Shown: positions 1 through 9,663, numbered from the stretch's first letter. The stretch is DNA of 64,000 nucleotides from Sphingobium chungbukense (GCF_001005725.1 NZ_LBIC01000001.1:372001-436000), one strand, 5' to 3'. Notes: generated by a model not told the origin, from the sequence alone. A program made the numbers and translations.

Positions 1-1
1 C

Positions 2-628
2 GTCGGCGGGACCTTCTCCCCGGAATTCGCGAAGACCATTCATGGTGCTGGCGAAGACCCGAATTTCTTCGCTACCGGCATCAGCCTCGTTGCCCACATG
101 GCCAATCCGCATGTGCCCGCAGTCCATATGAACACCCGCTTTCTGGTGACGGCGAAACGCTGGTTCGGCGGTGGCGCCGACCTCAACCCCCCACTCCCGC
201 GCGACGAGGACACGGCCCATTTCCACGATGCGCTCAAGGCCGCCTGCGACGCCCATGACCCCGACCATTATCCCCGCTTCAAGGCGTGGGCCGACGACTA
301 TTTCTTCATTCCCCATCGCAACGTCCACCGTGGCGTCGGCGGCATCTTCTACGACCATCTGGAATGTGCGGACAATGCCGCGTTCGATGCGCATTTCGCC
401 TTCACCCGCGATGTCGGTGATGCCTTCCTCAAGGCCTTCCCGCCCATCGTCCGGCGGCGGATGAACGAAGGCTGGTCGCAGGAGGACTATGCCCGGATGC
501 TGGAATGGCGAGGCCGCTATGCCGAATTCAACCTGGTCCATGATCGCGGCACGCTCTTCGGCCTCAAGACCGGCGGCAATATCGACGCCATATTGATGAG
601 CCTGCCGCCCATGGCGAGCTGGAGCTGA
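2..628 (+). CDS. hemF: oxygen-dependent coproporphyrinogen-III oxidase, 3' part
   Basis: The frame is open from the window edge and gives 208 residues of aerobic coproporphyrinogen III oxidase, which oxidatively decarboxylates coproporphyrinogen III to protoporphyrinogen IX in cytoplasmic haem synthesis. Family segments seen: HMANPHVPAVHMNTRF, RWFGGGADLNP, HRNVHRGVGGIFYDHL, and near the C-terminus EFNLVHDRGTLFGLKTGG followed by ILMSLPP. The family is usually about 280-300 residues, so roughly the first quarter lies outside the window. The next gene starts 4 bases after the stop, suggesting co-transcription. Confidence 0.95.
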   Translation, partial: VGGTFSPEFAKTIHGAGEDPNFFATGISLVAHMANPHVPAVHMNTRFLVTAKRWFGGGADLNPPLPRDEDTAHFHDALKAACDAHDPDHYPRFKAWADDYFFIPHRNVHRGVGGIFYDHLECADNAAFDAHFAFTRDVGDAFLKAFPPIVRRRMNEGWSQEDYARMLEWRGRYAEFNLVHDRGTLFGLKTGGNIDAILMSLPPMASWS

Positions 629-632
629 ACCG

Positions 633-1232
633 TTGAGCCTCACGCCTGTCGCCAACGACCAGATCGCCACCATCGTCACCCATCTGGAGATGCGGGAGCG
701 GCCGAAACCTGCCCCTGTCCCGCCCGCACCGCTGCGGCTGGTGCCGTGGAAGGCGCCCGCACTGGACGGCTATCGCGCGTTGTTCCGGCGCGTGGGTGAG
801 CCCTGGCTCTGGTTCTCCCGGCTGGTGATGGGCGATAAGGAACTCAGCGCCATCATCCACGATCCCGCCGTCGAAATCTACGCCGTCACGGACGCGCGCG
901 GCGTGGAGGTCGGGCTGCTGGAACTGGATTTCCGCGCGATGCCGGATTGCGAACTGGCCTTTTTCGGCCTGATCCCGGAACTGAACGGCAGGGGATTGGG
1001 CCGATGGCTGATGGCGCAGGCCAAGGCGCTGGCGTGGCGCAAGGACGTGACCCGTTTCTGGGTGCATAGCTGCACGCTCGACAGCCCTTCAGCCTTGGGT
1101 TTCTACCGCAAGTCAGGCTTCACGCCCTATAAGCGCGAGGTGGAGATTTTCGCCGACCCCCGCCTCGCCGGCCTGCTGTCGCGCGAAGCGGCGCCGCATG
1201 TGCCGCTGCTGGATCAGCCGGCGACGGCCTGA
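633..1232 (+). CDS. GNAT-family N-acetyltransferase
   Basis: The 199-residue product has the GNAT acetyl-CoA site: LNGRGLGRWLM at residues 118-128 (the R/Q-x-x-G-x-G type loop), then HSCTLDSPSALGFYRKSGF at about 145-163, the usual motif B helix and strand. The first 40 residues are Pro-rich and outside the fold. The acceptor substrate cannot be told. The start is a TTG 4 bases after the hemF stop; no better ATG exists near it. Its 3' end overlaps the convergent membrane-protein gene by 19 bases. Confidence 0.8.
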   Translation: MSLTPVANDQIATIVTHLEMRERPKPAPVPPAPLRLVPWKAPALDGYRALFRRVGEPWLWFSRLVMGDKELSAIIHDPAVEIYAVTDARGVEVGLLELDFRAMPDCELAFFGLIPELNGRGLGRWLMAQAKALAWRKDVTRFWVHSCTLDSPSALGFYRKSGFTPYKREVEIFADPRLAGLLSREAAPHVPLLDQPATA

Positions 1233-2014
1233 CGATAGAGCCGGGCGAGCATCACCAGCATATAGACCTGCACCACGGTCGAAACGGCGGCGGCCACCAC
1301 GCCGCCGATCAACCGCGCGCCATCGGCGCCGACCAGCACGCGGCCAAGGATGCCGAACACCGCCTGCGCCGCGGTGCTGGCGACGAGAGACAGAAGCGTC
1401 AGCACGGCGATCAACCCGAACAGATGCCAGAAATGGCCCTTGGTCAGCCGCCAGCTTCGCTTCAACGACGCGACCACGCCGTCCTGCCCGTCGATCACCA
1501 CGGGATTGAGCAGCACGAGCCGCACGCCGACAAAGGCCAGTCCCCCCACCATGGCCGCCGCCAGCAGGGGCGCAAGCAGTGCGGGGGACGCCGCGGCGAT
1601 CACCATTCCCACCAAGGCCAGCAGCAGCATCGCCAGCGCAATCGCCCCTCCGGCAAGGAAGCTGGTCCCGATCAGCACGGGCAAACGCGCCAGACTGAGC
1701 CGCAGCGCCTCGCCCACGCTGATGCCGGGACGCAATGCCAGTGCGAACAGGGCGAGCGACCCGAACCAGATCAGCACTGCCGTCAGCAACATCGCCAGCA
1801 CATAGGTAGCGGGAATGGGCGGCAGCGCGCCGCGCGGCTGCGATGCCGCCCAAGCCGTCAATTCGGGCGGCGTCATTTCGCCCAGGATGATGCTGGGCAA
1901 GGCGATGAACAACAGGGCGACGGGGAACAGCAGGCTGCTTTCGCGCTGAACGAAGGCGACCGCCTCTTCCCAAGCCTTGCCGATGGACATTGTCGCCATA
2001 TCTTTACGCCCCAT
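1214..2014 (-). CDS. polytopic membrane protein, function unknown
   Basis: The 266-residue protein has about six hydrophobic segments: near residues 28-46, 68-95, 105-150 (two or more), 190-215 and 235-258. The polar stretch around residues 168-195 (VIDGQDGVVASLKRSWRLTK) resembles the loop of glycerophosphoryl-diester-phosphodiesterase membrane-domain-like proteins common in sphingomonads, but there is no catalytic domain. Candidate starts are 2014, 1999 and 1990; none has a strong ribosome site. It is divergent from lipB, with 80 bases between them. Confidence 0.7.
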   Translation of the reverse strand: MGRKDMATMSIGKAWEEAVAFVQRESSLLFPVALLFIALPSIILGEMTPPELTAWAASQPRGALPPIPATYVLAMLLTAVLIWFGSLALFALALRPGISVGEALRLSLARLPVLIGTSFLAGGAIALAMLLLALVGMVIAAASPALLAPLLAAAMVGGLAFVGVRLVLLNPVVIDGQDGVVASLKRSWRLTKGHFWHLFGLIAVLTLLSLVASTAAQAVFGILGRVLVGADGARLIGGVVAAAVSTVVQVYMLVMLARLYRQAVAG

Positions 2015-2094
2015 GAAACACTCTAAAATGTGAAGCTATTCAAAAATCGCGGAGGAGACTTGATCGCTCGCTCTGCCCAAGTCAAGGAAGCCCC

Positions 2095-2799
2095 ATGTCG
2101 TCCCCGCCTCTGGAACCAGCCATGGAATGGCGCGTCGAAATCGCCCCAATGGATTACCCTGCCGCATTGGCGGACATGGAGGCACGGGCGGCGGCGATCT
2201 TCGAAGGGCAAGCCGGCGAACGGGTCTGGCTGCTGGAACATCCACCGCTCTACACCGCGGGCACCAGCGCCGATCCGGCCGAACTGCTCGACCCGCGCTT
2301 TCCGGTGCATGCCGCCGGGCGCGGCGGACGCTATACCTATCACGGCCCCGGCCAGCGCATCGGCTATCTCAACATCGACCTGCGCGAACGCGGCAAGGAT
2401 GTGCGCAATTTCGTCCATCATCTGGAAGGCTGGATGATCGACGCCTTGGGCGACCTCGGCATCGCCGCCCGCCGTGCGGAGGGACGCATCGGCATCTGGA
2501 CCGACGACCTGCAAGGCCGGGAGGCAAAGATCGGCGCCCTCGGCATCCGGGTGCGGCGCTGGATCACACTCCACGGCTTTTCGATCAATGTCGATCCCGA
2601 CCTGTCCCATTTCGGAGGCATCGTGCCGTGCGGCCTGGCCGAATATCCCGTGACCAGCATAGCCGCCCTGGGCGTAAAGGCGTCGATGGCCGATCTGGAC
2701 GCTGCGCTTTACGCGCATTTCCCAGCCTTTATTAGCCGATTGCGGCGGTGCGGACCGGATGGCTCCACGGGGGTTGAGCAATGCGGGACAGGCCGCTAG
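2095..2799 (+). CDS. lipB: octanoyl-[acyl-carrier-protein]:protein N-octanoyltransferase LipB
   Basis: LipB moves the octanoyl group from octanoyl-ACP to lipoyl-domain lysines, the first step of lipoate synthesis. Seen in 234 residues: signature [12 protein letters not shown] at 76-87, invariant Lys145 in [17 protein letters not shown], and the acyl-accepting Cys179 in [10 protein letters not shown]. The length is typical. An AAGGAAG ribosome site lies just before the chosen ATG. The C-terminal 25 residues, after the Leu/Arg-rich helix, are not family-conserved. Confidence 0.95.
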   Translation: MSSPPLEPAMEWRVEIAPMDYPAALADMEARAAAIFEGQAGERVWLLEHPPLYTAGTSADPAELLDPRFPVHAAGRGGRYTYHGPGQRIGYLNIDLRERGKDVRNFVHHLEGWMIDALGDLGIAARRAEGRIGIWTDDLQGREAKIGALGIRVRRWITLHGFSINVDPDLSHFGGIVPCGLAEYPVTSIAALGVKASMADLDAALYAHFPAFISRLRRCGPDGSTGVEQCGTGR

Positions 2800-2863
2800 G
2801 GTCACGGCTTTCGCCAGGTGGGGGGCTACCGGGCATGCTGAAACAGGCTTGATGGAGACCCGG

Positions 2864-3154
2864 ATGCGCCTTGACGCGAAGATGGTTTATACGACGCTGA
2901 TTTTATCGGGCTGCATCGCCCTTGGGGCTTGCGGCGGTAAGGAAAAGAACAGCACCGCTGTTCCCATGAACCATATGGAGGTGGTGGACGGCACCGCCAC
3001 CGATGCCATGACGGATCTGGACGGGGTACAGAGCGAAGGCACCGCGCTGGCGCTGCCCGCCAACCGCAGCGACAATGCCAGCGCGCCCGCCCCGGCGAAG
3101 AATGAGAGCGCGGAAAAGTCAGCCCCCGATACGGAAGTGCTTTCGGATCAATAA
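2864..3154 (+). CDS. small putative lipoprotein
   Basis: The 96-residue product begins with a lipoprotein signal: charged MRLDAK, a hydrophobic run, then lipobox L20-G21-A22-C23. The mature part is about 73 residues, rich in Ala, Ser, Asp and Pro, probably disordered, with no known domain. I chose the ATG at 2864 over 2852 and 2759 because GGAG lies 6 bases upstream and the signal peptide then starts correctly. Function unknown. Confidence 0.65.
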   Translation: MRLDAKMVYTTLILSGCIALGACGGKEKNSTAVPMNHMEVVDGTATDAMTDLDGVQSEGTALALPANRSDNASAPAPAKNESAEKSAPDTEVLSDQ

Positions 3155-3229
3155 GCTGGCGTCCGCGTTCAGGCGTGATACAGACGGCCGACAGATAGTG
3201 CGCATCGCTCGTTTCAAAGAGGGGTTTCG

Positions 3230-3949
3230 ATGAATTTCCGTTCCATTGGCCGTTCCACCGCGCCCAGGTCCGCCCTGGGACTGGCCGCCTTGGGATTGGC
3301 TGTGCTGGCATCACCGCTGCTGACACAACCGGCGGCAGCGCAATTCTTCTGGTCCCCGCCCGATTTTTCGACACCCCCGCTGACCGATGCGGAAGCGGCG
3401 ACCGCGCTGGGCCTGCCCGGGGCGACCCCGGCGGAGATCAAGGCGGGACTGGTGTGGAACCTGCGCGCGGCGCTGAATGTCGCCGCGCTTCAATGCCAGT
3501 TCGAACCGACCCTGCTGTCGATCAGCAACTACAATGCCATGATCGCCCATCATGACGCGGAACTGGATTCGGCGCAGGCCGGCATCCTCGGCTATTTCCA
3601 GCGCACCGTGGGCAAGGGCAAGCCGGGCCAGATGGCATCGGACCAATATGGCACGCGCATCTATTCGGGCTATTCGACGGTACAGGCGCAACGCGGCTTC
3701 TGCCAGGCGGCGGCGCTGGTCGGACGGCAGGCGATCTTCGCCCAGCGCGGGACGCTCAACGAAGTGGCCCGCAACGGCCTGGGATCGATCAAGAAGTCGC
3801 TGATCCTGGCGGGCGAGCAATTTTACGGCGATCCGGGCCGCAGCTATTCGCTGGCGCTGCCTTCCTTCGATCCCAAATGCTGGAAGAAGGGCAAGATGCT
3901 ACCCGCCTGCCAGATCGCCTGGAACCAGAAGACCGGCGCGCAACCCTGA
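3230..3949 (+). CDS. exported protein, function unknown
   Basis: The 239-residue product has a clear signal peptide (basic start, hydrophobic 16-30, cleavage after ...QPAAA at about residue 37). The mature part has four cysteines, two of them in the C-terminal segment DPKCWKKGKMLPACQ, suggesting disulfides in the periplasm. GAGGGG stands just ahead of the ATG. I do not recognise the family. It is convergent with queE; a short GGGTGG/CCACCC hairpin lies between the stops at about 4003-4019. Confidence 0.7.
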   Translation: MNFRSIGRSTAPRSALGLAALGLAVLASPLLTQPAAAQFFWSPPDFSTPPLTDAEAATALGLPGATPAEIKAGLVWNLRAALNVAALQCQFEPTLLSISNYNAMIAHHDAELDSAQAGILGYFQRTVGKGKPGQMASDQYGTRIYSGYSTVQAQRGFCQAAALVGRQAIFAQRGTLNEVARNGLGSIKKSLILAGEQFYGDPGRSYSLALPSFDPKCWKKGKMLPACQIAWNQKTGAQP

Positions 3950-4019
3950 GAGACTGGCGGCGGTGATCGGCCGTGAGCGGATGTCGGATGTTGGTGGGGA
4001 TCGGGTGGAATCCACCCCG

Positions 4020-4667
4020 TTATCGCAATCCCAGATATTTGTGCGACTGAAGGCTTAGCCGCCAGCGCGGCCGGTCCATCACCAGATCGACCGCCGCCTG
4101 GGCATTGCGCACCGCATTCGGATCGTCCAGCGGCTGCACCAGCAGATGGTCGAACGCCCAGCCTTCCATCTCCTCGACATCGGCCAGGCTGTGCCCCTGT
4201 CCCGGCTGCGGCCAGACCAGCTTCAATTCATTGCCGCTGCGCTGCACTACCTCGCTGCCGGCCTTGGGGCTGATACAGACCCAGTCCAGCCCCGGATGCG
4301 CGGGCAGGGTGCCGTTGCTCTCAATCGCGATGGCGAAACCCCGCGCATGCAGCGCATCAACCAGACCGTTGTCGATCTGAAGCATCGGCTCCCCGCCGGT
4401 GAGTACGATATAGCGCCCCTCCGACCCCTCGCCCCAAAAGGCCAGCGCCGCATCGGCCAGACCATCAGCATCGGCGAACCTGCCGCCGCCATCGCCATCC
4501 GTGCCGACAAAGTCCGTGTCGCAGAACCGGCAGATCGCGCTTGCCCGGTCCTGCTCCCGCCCGGACCAGAGGTTGCAGCCGGCAAAACGCAGGAACACCG
4601 CCCGTCGTCCGGCGTGCACGCCCTCGCCCTGCAGGGTCAGGAACATCTCCTTGACGGCATAGCTCAT
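4020..4667 (-). CDS. queE: 7-carboxy-7-deazaguanine synthase QueE (radical SAM)
   Basis: QueE converts 6-carboxytetrahydropterin to 7-carboxy-7-deazaguanine in preQ0/queuosine synthesis. The 215-residue product shows the atypical cluster motif C31-x14-C46-x2-C49 (not CxxxCxxC) typical of one QueE branch, and the SAM-binding GGEP at 91-94. N-terminal MSYAVKEMFLTLQGEG is the family signature. It follows queC with a 4-base gap, so the two are one transcription unit. Confidence 0.93.
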   Translation of the reverse strand: MSYAVKEMFLTLQGEGVHAGRRAVFLRFAGCNLWSGREQDRASAICRFCDTDFVGTDGDGGGRFADADGLADAALAFWGEGSEGRYIVLTGGEPMLQIDNGLVDALHARGFAIAIESNGTLPAHPGLDWVCISPKAGSEVVQRSGNELKLVWPQPGQGHSLADVEEMEGWAFDHLLVQPLDDPNAVRNAQAAVDLVMDRPRWRLSLQSHKYLGLR

Positions 4668-4671
4668 GGCG

Positions 4672-5364
4672 TCAGGGCTTCACCGCATAGATGGTGGGGT
4701 CGGGCAGGCCAGCCTCCACGAAACCCTTCGACCGCAGGCGGCAGCTGTCACACTGGCCGCAATGCTTGCCGTCGGGCGTTGGGTCGTAACAGGACCAGCT
4801 CAGCCCGGCGTCCAGCCCAAGCCGGTGCGCTTCGCGCACGATATCGGCCTTGCTCATATGCTGGAGCGGCGCGTTGATGCGGATCGGATGCCCCTCCACC
4901 CCCGCCTTGGTGGCCAGCGCCGCCATCTTCTGGAACGCCTCGATGAACTCCGGGCGGCAGTCGGGATAGCCCGAATAATCGAGCGCATTGACGCCGATGA
5001 ACACATCGCTCGCCCCCGACACCTCTGCCAGCCCCAGGGTCAGCGACAGGAAGATGGTGTTGCGCGCGGGCACATAGGTCACCGGAATACCCGGCCCGAC
5101 CCCGCCTTTCGGCACGGCGATGTCGGCGGTCAGCGCCGACCCGCCAAATGCCGTAAGGTCCAGCGGCAGCACGATATGCGAAATCGCGTTGAGCGCGGAA
5201 GCGATCCGCCCCGCCGCCTGCAATTCCAGACGATGGCGCTGATTATAATCGATCGAGAGCGCGAACACATGATAACCGGCCTCTCGCGCGAGGCCCCCCG
5301 CGACCATGGAGTCGAGTCCGCCGGACAGCAGGACGACGGCAAATTTTCCGCTATTGGCAACCAT
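4672..5364 (-). CDS. queC: 7-cyano-7-deazaguanine synthase QueC
   Basis: QueC is the ATP-dependent enzyme that turns 7-carboxy-7-deazaguanine into preQ0. The 230-residue product has PP-loop SGGLDS at 14-19 and the zinc-binding cysteines C192, C202, C205 and C208 (C-x9-C-x2-C-x2-C). It heads the queC-queE pair. No preQ1 riboswitch can be placed in the short gap upstream (47 bases to the preceding stop). Confidence 0.96.
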   Translation of the reverse strand: MVANSGKFAVVLLSGGLDSMVAGGLAREAGYHVFALSIDYNQRHRLELQAAGRIASALNAISHIVLPLDLTAFGGSALTADIAVPKGGVGPGIPVTYVPARNTIFLSLTLGLAEVSGASDVFIGVNALDYSGYPDCRPEFIEAFQKMAALATKAGVEGHPIRINAPLQHMSKADIVREAHRLGLDAGLSWSCYDPTPDGKHCGQCDSCRLRSKGFVEAGLPDPTIYAVKP

Positions 5365-5411
5365 AAGCGCCGCGCTACCCTTCCGGGCGCGTCAACGCAA
5401 GCCGGTGGCGC

Positions 5412-5816
5412 CTAATGGCAGGCCCCTACCCATCGCCCCTCCAGTGAAAAATCGAACGGCGCGCCCCTGGCGATGCCCTGCGACTGGATCTGGACCAGCC
5501 GCGCGGTTTCGATGCGAAGGTCGGTCCGCCCATTGCCCGCGGCGCCGCATTCATAGGTAACGACCAGCCGCCTCTGCGTTTCGCTCACGGTGAAGCTCTT
5601 GCAGCTATTGCCCGCATGGCGGCTTTGCAGAAGCTGGTTCAGATGGGCGACGCATATCCTGCGCACTGCGCCGTCCGTTCCCCGCTCGCGCAATTCCCAC
5701 TCGCCCGCTTCCAGCCCCTTGGGCAGGCGCGGCAAAGGGGCCGCCGCCTGAACGGCGGGCGCTATCGCCATCATCATCGCCAAGGCCGCCCCAAGGGCGC
5801 ACCGTCCTGCCGTCAT
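5412..5816 (-). CDS. small exported protein (DUF3617-like)
   Basis: The 134-residue product has a signal peptide (MTAGRCALGAALAMMMAIAP, cleavage after VQA near residue 24). The mature part opens with LEAGEWELRERG, the usual first strand of DUF3617-type proteins of sphingomonads, and carries several Cys that could pair. I prefer the ATG at 5816 to the GTG at 5831 because a GGGGG ribosome site sits before it. Function unknown; the family call is by resemblance only. Confidence 0.6.
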   Translation of the reverse strand: MTAGRCALGAALAMMMAIAPAVQAAAPLPRLPKGLEAGEWELRERGTDGAVRRICVAHLNQLLQSRHAGNSCKSFTVSETQRRLVVTYECGAAGNGRTDLRIETARLVQIQSQGIARGAPFDFSLEGRWVGACH

Positions 5817-5924
5817 ACCGATCCCCCACACCGATCATGCGCGAACCCGCATCTCTCTTGCCCATGAATTGCGGCAATTTGATAGCGGAACCGAATCGAC
5901 CGGCCATAATGGTGCGGCCAGCCT

Positions 5925-6827
5925 CTATCCGAAGCTGTCGAGCGCCACCGGAAAGAGCCGTGAGCAGAAAGCGCAATCGACGCCTATGATACCCTGATCG
6001 TCGGCCATTTCCGCCCGCTCGGCGGCCGGGAAGCGGCCGATGACGCTGCGGATATGACCGAGATCGCAGCGGCAGCCCTTGCTGAGCACCGTCGGATCGG
6101 TGACGCGCACCTCATCCTCTTCATGGAACAGCCGCCACACGATGTCGGCCAGCGGCAGGTCGCGATCGGTCAGTTCCGCGTCCCTCAGCGTGTGCGCCAG
6201 CGCCTGCACATGCTCCCATTCCGGGTGGTCGTGGCGGACATGCAGCCGCTCGCGCCCGACCTCGCCCTCGGGCAGGTGCTGGAGCAGCAGGCCCGCCGCC
6301 AGACATCCCTCGCCCGCATCATGGCGGGTGGCGATCTGTATGATGCTGGGGATCTGTTCGGACTGGAAGAAATAATGCTCCGCGGCGTCCGCCAGCGATT
6401 CGCCGTCCAGCGGCACGATCCCCTGATAACGCTCGCCGCTCACCGCCTGATCGAAGGTGATGGCCAGATAGCCCTTACCGAACAGCCCGAACAGCGTCGG
6501 ATCGGGGCCGAGTTCGGCCAGCCGGTCGGCGTCGAACTTGGCATAGCCGCGCACTTCGCTACCCTTGTAATCGGCCACCAGCAGGCTGACGACGCCATTT
6601 TCGGTCTGCGCCTGAAGGGTCAGCTGTCCGCCCGCATCCTTGAGCGTCGTGCCGAGCAGCGCCGCCAGCACCAGCGCGGAGGCCAGCAGCCGCTCGATCT
6701 GCGGCGGATAGGCATGGGCGGCCAGAACATCGTCGAGGACCGGCCCCAGCCGCACGATCCGCCCGCGCGCATGGCGCGAGGGGATGGTGAAGCCAAGGGC
6801 CTGGTCGAGAGAGGCGGAAGAGGTCAA
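5925..6827 (-). CDS. hslO: redox-regulated chaperone Hsp33
   Basis: Hsp33 is a cytoplasmic holdase switched on by oxidative stress. The 300-residue product carries the zinc/redox switch C252-x-C254 and C285-x2-C288 in its C-terminal domain, with the long N-terminal substrate-binding domain before it. It is the last gene of an argD-argF-hslO unit (75 bases after argF). Confidence 0.95.
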   Translation of the reverse strand: MTSSASLDQALGFTIPSRHARGRIVRLGPVLDDVLAAHAYPPQIERLLASALVLAALLGTTLKDAGGQLTLQAQTENGVVSLLVADYKGSEVRGYAKFDADRLAELGPDPTLFGLFGKGYLAITFDQAVSGERYQGIVPLDGESLADAAEHYFFQSEQIPSIIQIATRHDAGEGCLAAGLLLQHLPEGEVGRERLHVRHDHPEWEHVQALAHTLRDAELTDRDLPLADIVWRLFHEEDEVRVTDPTVLSKGCRCDLGHIRSVIGRFPAAERAEMADDQGIIGVDCAFCSRLFPVALDSFG

Positions 6828-6841
6828 ATCAGGCTCCGTGC

Positions 6842-6861
6842 GGCCCGCATTCCTGCGGGCC
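6842..6861. repeat. short hairpin between argF and hslO
   Basis: A 7-bp perfect inverted repeat GGCCCGC / GCGGGCC with a 6-base loop lies in the argF-hslO gap. The loop sequence resembles the cores of the REP-like hairpins listed elsewhere in the window. No T-run follows, so it is not a convincing terminator; it may stabilise or process the transcript. Confidence 0.4.
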
Positions 6862-6902
6862 CATGCTGCAAAGGCGCTTAGATAGGATGGCTCGGGCCAA
6901 AC

Positions 6903-7832
6903 TCAACCAAGACGGCCCAGCGCCCAGAGCAGCACCGACTTCTGCGCATGGATGCGGTTTTCCGCCTCGTCCCAGATCACTGATTGCGGGCCGTCGATCA
7001 CCGCCTCCACCACTTCCTCGCCGCGATGGGCGGGCAGGCAGTGCAGGAATTTCGCCGTCGGCCTGGCCAGCGCCATCAGTTCGGGCGTCACCTGATAAGG
7101 CATCATCGCCGCCAGCTTTTCCTCGGCATGGGATTGGCCCATGGAGATCCAGGTGTCGGTGACGACGATATCGGCGCCCGCCACCGCCGCCTGCGGATCG
7201 CGGCTGTGGATGATCTGCGCGCCCCGCGCGCGGGCTTCGGCTTCGAAAGACGGGTCGGGATCATAGCCTTCGGGCACCGCAATCCGCACATCGAACTTCA
7301 TCAGGCCCGCCGCCTCGACGATCGAATGGAGGACGTTGTTGCCATCGCCGAGCCAGGCCCACTGGCTGCCCGGCAGCGCCACGCCATGTTCCACCACGGT
7401 CAGCAGGTCCGCGACGATCTGGCAGGGATGCGACAGGTCAGTGAGACCGTTGATCACCGGAACGCTGGCATGATGCGCCATTTCCTCGATCTTCGCATGA
7501 TCGTCGGTGCGGATCATGATGGCGTCGCACATGCGGCTGAGCACCCGCGCCGTGTCGGCAACGGTTTCTCCGCGTCCGAGCTGGCTGGTCGCGCCGTCCA
7601 GGATCAGCGACGTGCCGCCCAATTGGCGGATCGCCATATCGAACGATACGCGGGTCCGGGTCGAATTCTTCTCGAAGATCATCGCCAGCGTATGCCCGGC
7701 CAGCGGCGCATCCGCATCGGCCTGCCCCTTGGGCCAGCTTTTACGCGCCGCCTTCCGGTCTATGGCGTCTGCAATCATGGCGGCGATCGCATCGCCACCG
7801 GCGTCACTCAGATTCAGAAAATGTCTGGTCAT
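6903..7832 (-). CDS. argF: ornithine carbamoyltransferase
   Basis: OTCase makes citrulline from ornithine and carbamoyl phosphate. In 309 residues it has the carbamoyl-phosphate motif STRT at 57-60, HPCQ at 135-138, the SMGQ segment and the ornithine-site HCLP at 264-267. The ATG at 7832 has GGGGG just upstream and gives the family N-terminus MTRHFLNL; the in-frame ATG at 7850 is less likely. It starts 58 bases after argD. Confidence 0.95.
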   Translation of the reverse strand: MTRHFLNLSDAGGDAIAAMIADAIDRKAARKSWPKGQADADAPLAGHTLAMIFEKNSTRTRVSFDMAIRQLGGTSLILDGATSQLGRGETVADTARVLSRMCDAIMIRTDDHAKIEEMAHHASVPVINGLTDLSHPCQIVADLLTVVEHGVALPGSQWAWLGDGNNVLHSIVEAAGLMKFDVRIAVPEGYDPDPSFEAEARARGAQIIHSRDPQAAVAGADIVVTDTWISMGQSHAEEKLAAMMPYQVTPELMALARPTAKFLHCLPAHRGEEVVEAVIDGPQSVIWDEAENRIHAQKSVLLWALGRLG

Positions 7833-7890
7833 GATAACCCCCAATCCCATCCTCCGCCCGCTTCACGCGAACGAAGGGGGATGATTGGCG

Positions 7891-9087
7891 TCAGGCCGCG
7901 TTCGCGTCCCCAAAGCTCCGCGCACCGGCCGAAATCCTTTCGATGCATTCGGAAATATGGCTTTCCTCGATGACGAGCGGCGGCAGGATGCGCACGACAT
8001 TCTGCCCCGCCGACACGGTCAGCAGGCCATGATGGTCGCGCAGATGCGCCACGAAAGCGCGGGCGTCATGACTGTCCTTCATCTTGACGCCCAGCATCAA
8101 CCCCATGCCGCGCACATCCTCGAACATGCCGTCATGATTGGGGATGAGCTGCTCCAGCGCCGAACGCAGACGCGCGCCCATCGCCTTCACATGGCCGAGG
8201 AAACCTTCGCCCAGCACTTCGTCCAGCACGGTCATGCCGACCGCCATGGCCAGCGGATTGCCGCCATAGGTCGACCCATGGGTGCCGAACACCATGCCCT
8301 TGGCCGCTTCCTCGGTGGCAAGGCAGGCGCCCAGCGGGAAGCCCGCGCCGATGCCCTTGGCCACCGCCATGATGTCGGGCGTCAACCCATATTGCTCATG
8401 CGCGAAGAAGGTGCCGGTGCGGGCATAGCCGCACTGCACTTCGTCAAGGATCAGCAGCAGCCCCTTCTCATCGCACAGCTTGCGCAGGCCCGACAGGAAC
8501 TCCTGGGTCGCGGGCGTGACGCCGCCCTCACCCTGCACGGGCTCCAGCATGATCGCGGCGGTATCCTCGTCGACCGCGGCGGTCGCCGCCGCCAGATCGT
8601 TGAACGGCACCACGTCGAAACCGGGCAGCAGCGGTTCGAAACCGTCGCGCATCTTGGGCTGGCTGGTCGCGGAGATGGTGCCCAGCGTCCGCCCGTGGAA
8701 AGCGTTGTCGAAGGTCACGATCTTGTGCCGGTGCGCCTCGCCATTGGCGTAGTGATAGCGGCGCGCGGTCTTGATCGCGCATTCCACGGCCTCGGCGCCC
8801 GAATTGGTGAAGAACACCGTGTCGGCAAAGGTCGTATCGACCAGACGCTGCGCGAACTTTTCTCCCAGCGGCATGCCGTAGAGGTTCGATGTGTGCATCA
8901 GCGTCGCGGCCTGATCCGCGATCGCCTTGACCAGCTTGGGATGGCCATGGCCCAGCAGGTTGACCGCGATGCCGCTGGCGAAATCCAGATAGCGTTCGCC
9001 GCGTTCTCCGATCAGGTAGCAGCCCTCGCCTCGGACCGGGCGTACATCGCACCGGGGGTAAACGGGCATGAGCGGCGTAATCGACAT
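7891..9087 (-). CDS. argD: acetylornithine aminotransferase (class III, PLP)
   Basis: ArgD transaminates N-acetylglutamate semialdehyde to N-acetylornithine and often also acts in lysine synthesis. 398 residues: NSGAEAVECAIKTAR at about 95-109, FHGRTLG, PLP-contacting D215 in LDEVQ, and the Schiff-base Lys244 in DIMAVAKGIGAGFPLG. The ATG at 9087 has GGGAAGGA upstream; longer frames to 9204 run through a terminator and are rejected. First gene of argD-argF-hslO. Confidence 0.95.
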   Translation of the reverse strand: MSITPLMPVYPRCDVRPVRGEGCYLIGERGERYLDFASGIAVNLLGHGHPKLVKAIADQAATLMHTSNLYGMPLGEKFAQRLVDTTFADTVFFTNSGAEAVECAIKTARRYHYANGEAHRHKIVTFDNAFHGRTLGTISATSQPKMRDGFEPLLPGFDVVPFNDLAAATAAVDEDTAAIMLEPVQGEGGVTPATQEFLSGLRKLCDEKGLLLILDEVQCGYARTGTFFAHEQYGLTPDIMAVAKGIGAGFPLGACLATEEAAKGMVFGTHGSTYGGNPLAMAVGMTVLDEVLGEGFLGHVKAMGARLRSALEQLIPNHDGMFEDVRGMGLMLGVKMKDSHDARAFVAHLRDHHGLLTVSAGQNVVRILPPLVIEESHISECIERISAGARSFGDANAA

Positions 9088-9128
9088 GGTCCTTCCCTTT
9101 CTGGGCTGATGCAAACACTTCCGAAACG

Positions 9129-9160
9129 CAAAAAGGCGGCCCCCGCCGGGCCGCCCTTTG
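9129..9160 (-). terminator. intrinsic terminator after fliS
   Basis: On the minus strand, GGGCGGCCC, a short loop and GGGCCGCC are followed by a run of five T. It separates the fliD-fliS transcript from argD. Confidence 0.75.
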
Positions 9161-9212
9161 CGAGCGCTGCCTATACAGGCGCGCCTTTGATGGCGCAACC
9201 CCATGCAATGAA

Positions 9213-9240
9213 CGTCGTCCCAGCGCAGGCCGGGATGACG
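9213..9240. repeat. REP-like palindrome
   Basis: An imperfect palindrome CGTCGTCCCAGC...GCCGGGATGACG. It resembles a dispersed hairpin type with a CC-x-GC-GAAAG-C-x-GG core. Other members in this window are at 30789, 39720 and 45721; all lie between genes. Confidence 0.55.
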
Positions 9241-9246
9241 GATGTC

Positions 9247-9642
9247 TTACGCGATCTGGTTCCAAGCCTCCGCGATCTCGCCGATCATGACGCGGGCCTG
9301 ATCCACCGGGGCGGCATCATGTTCTTTCGCGCCAGCCAGCAGCAAGCGACGAGCCTCGCGATAGATTTGCGCCAGGCCGGTGGCGATGTCGCCGCCCTTG
9401 TCGAAGTCCAGGCTCGATTCGAGTGCGAACAGGATCGACATCGCGCGGGCCTGCTTGTCCGACACCTTCAGGCGGTCGCCATTGCGTTCGGCCAGAGCCG
9501 TCGCGTCCAGCGCCAACAGCAGCTCGTCGAACAGCACCTTGACCAGCGCATGGGGCGTCGCGCCCTCGATCCGGCTGCCGGTATGAACCGCCGCATAACG
9601 CCGCGCCGCCGCGCCACCGAAACCGCCATGATTATAGAACAT
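9247..9642 (-). CDS. fliS: flagellin export chaperone FliS
   Basis: FliS binds the C-terminal D0 helix of flagellin and stops it polymerising in the cytoplasm. The 131-residue, mostly helical product has the family pattern: AAARRYAAVHTGSRIEGATPHALVKVLFDELL at the start, and LDFDKGGDIATGLAQIYR in the middle. It follows fliD by 21 bases and ends the transcript driven by the FliA promoter at 11134. Confidence 0.9.
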   Translation of the reverse strand: MFYNHGGFGGAAARRYAAVHTGSRIEGATPHALVKVLFDELLLALDATALAERNGDRLKVSDKQARAMSILFALESSLDFDKGGDIATGLAQIYREARRLLLAGAKEHDAAPVDQARVMIGEIAEAWNQIA

Positions 9643-9663
9643 GATCTTCCTGACCCTTTTGTA

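Noticed and set aside
5365..5411. preQ1 riboswitch before queC
   Set aside because: Only 47 bases between genes and no preQ1-type hairpin/pseudoknot pattern seen.
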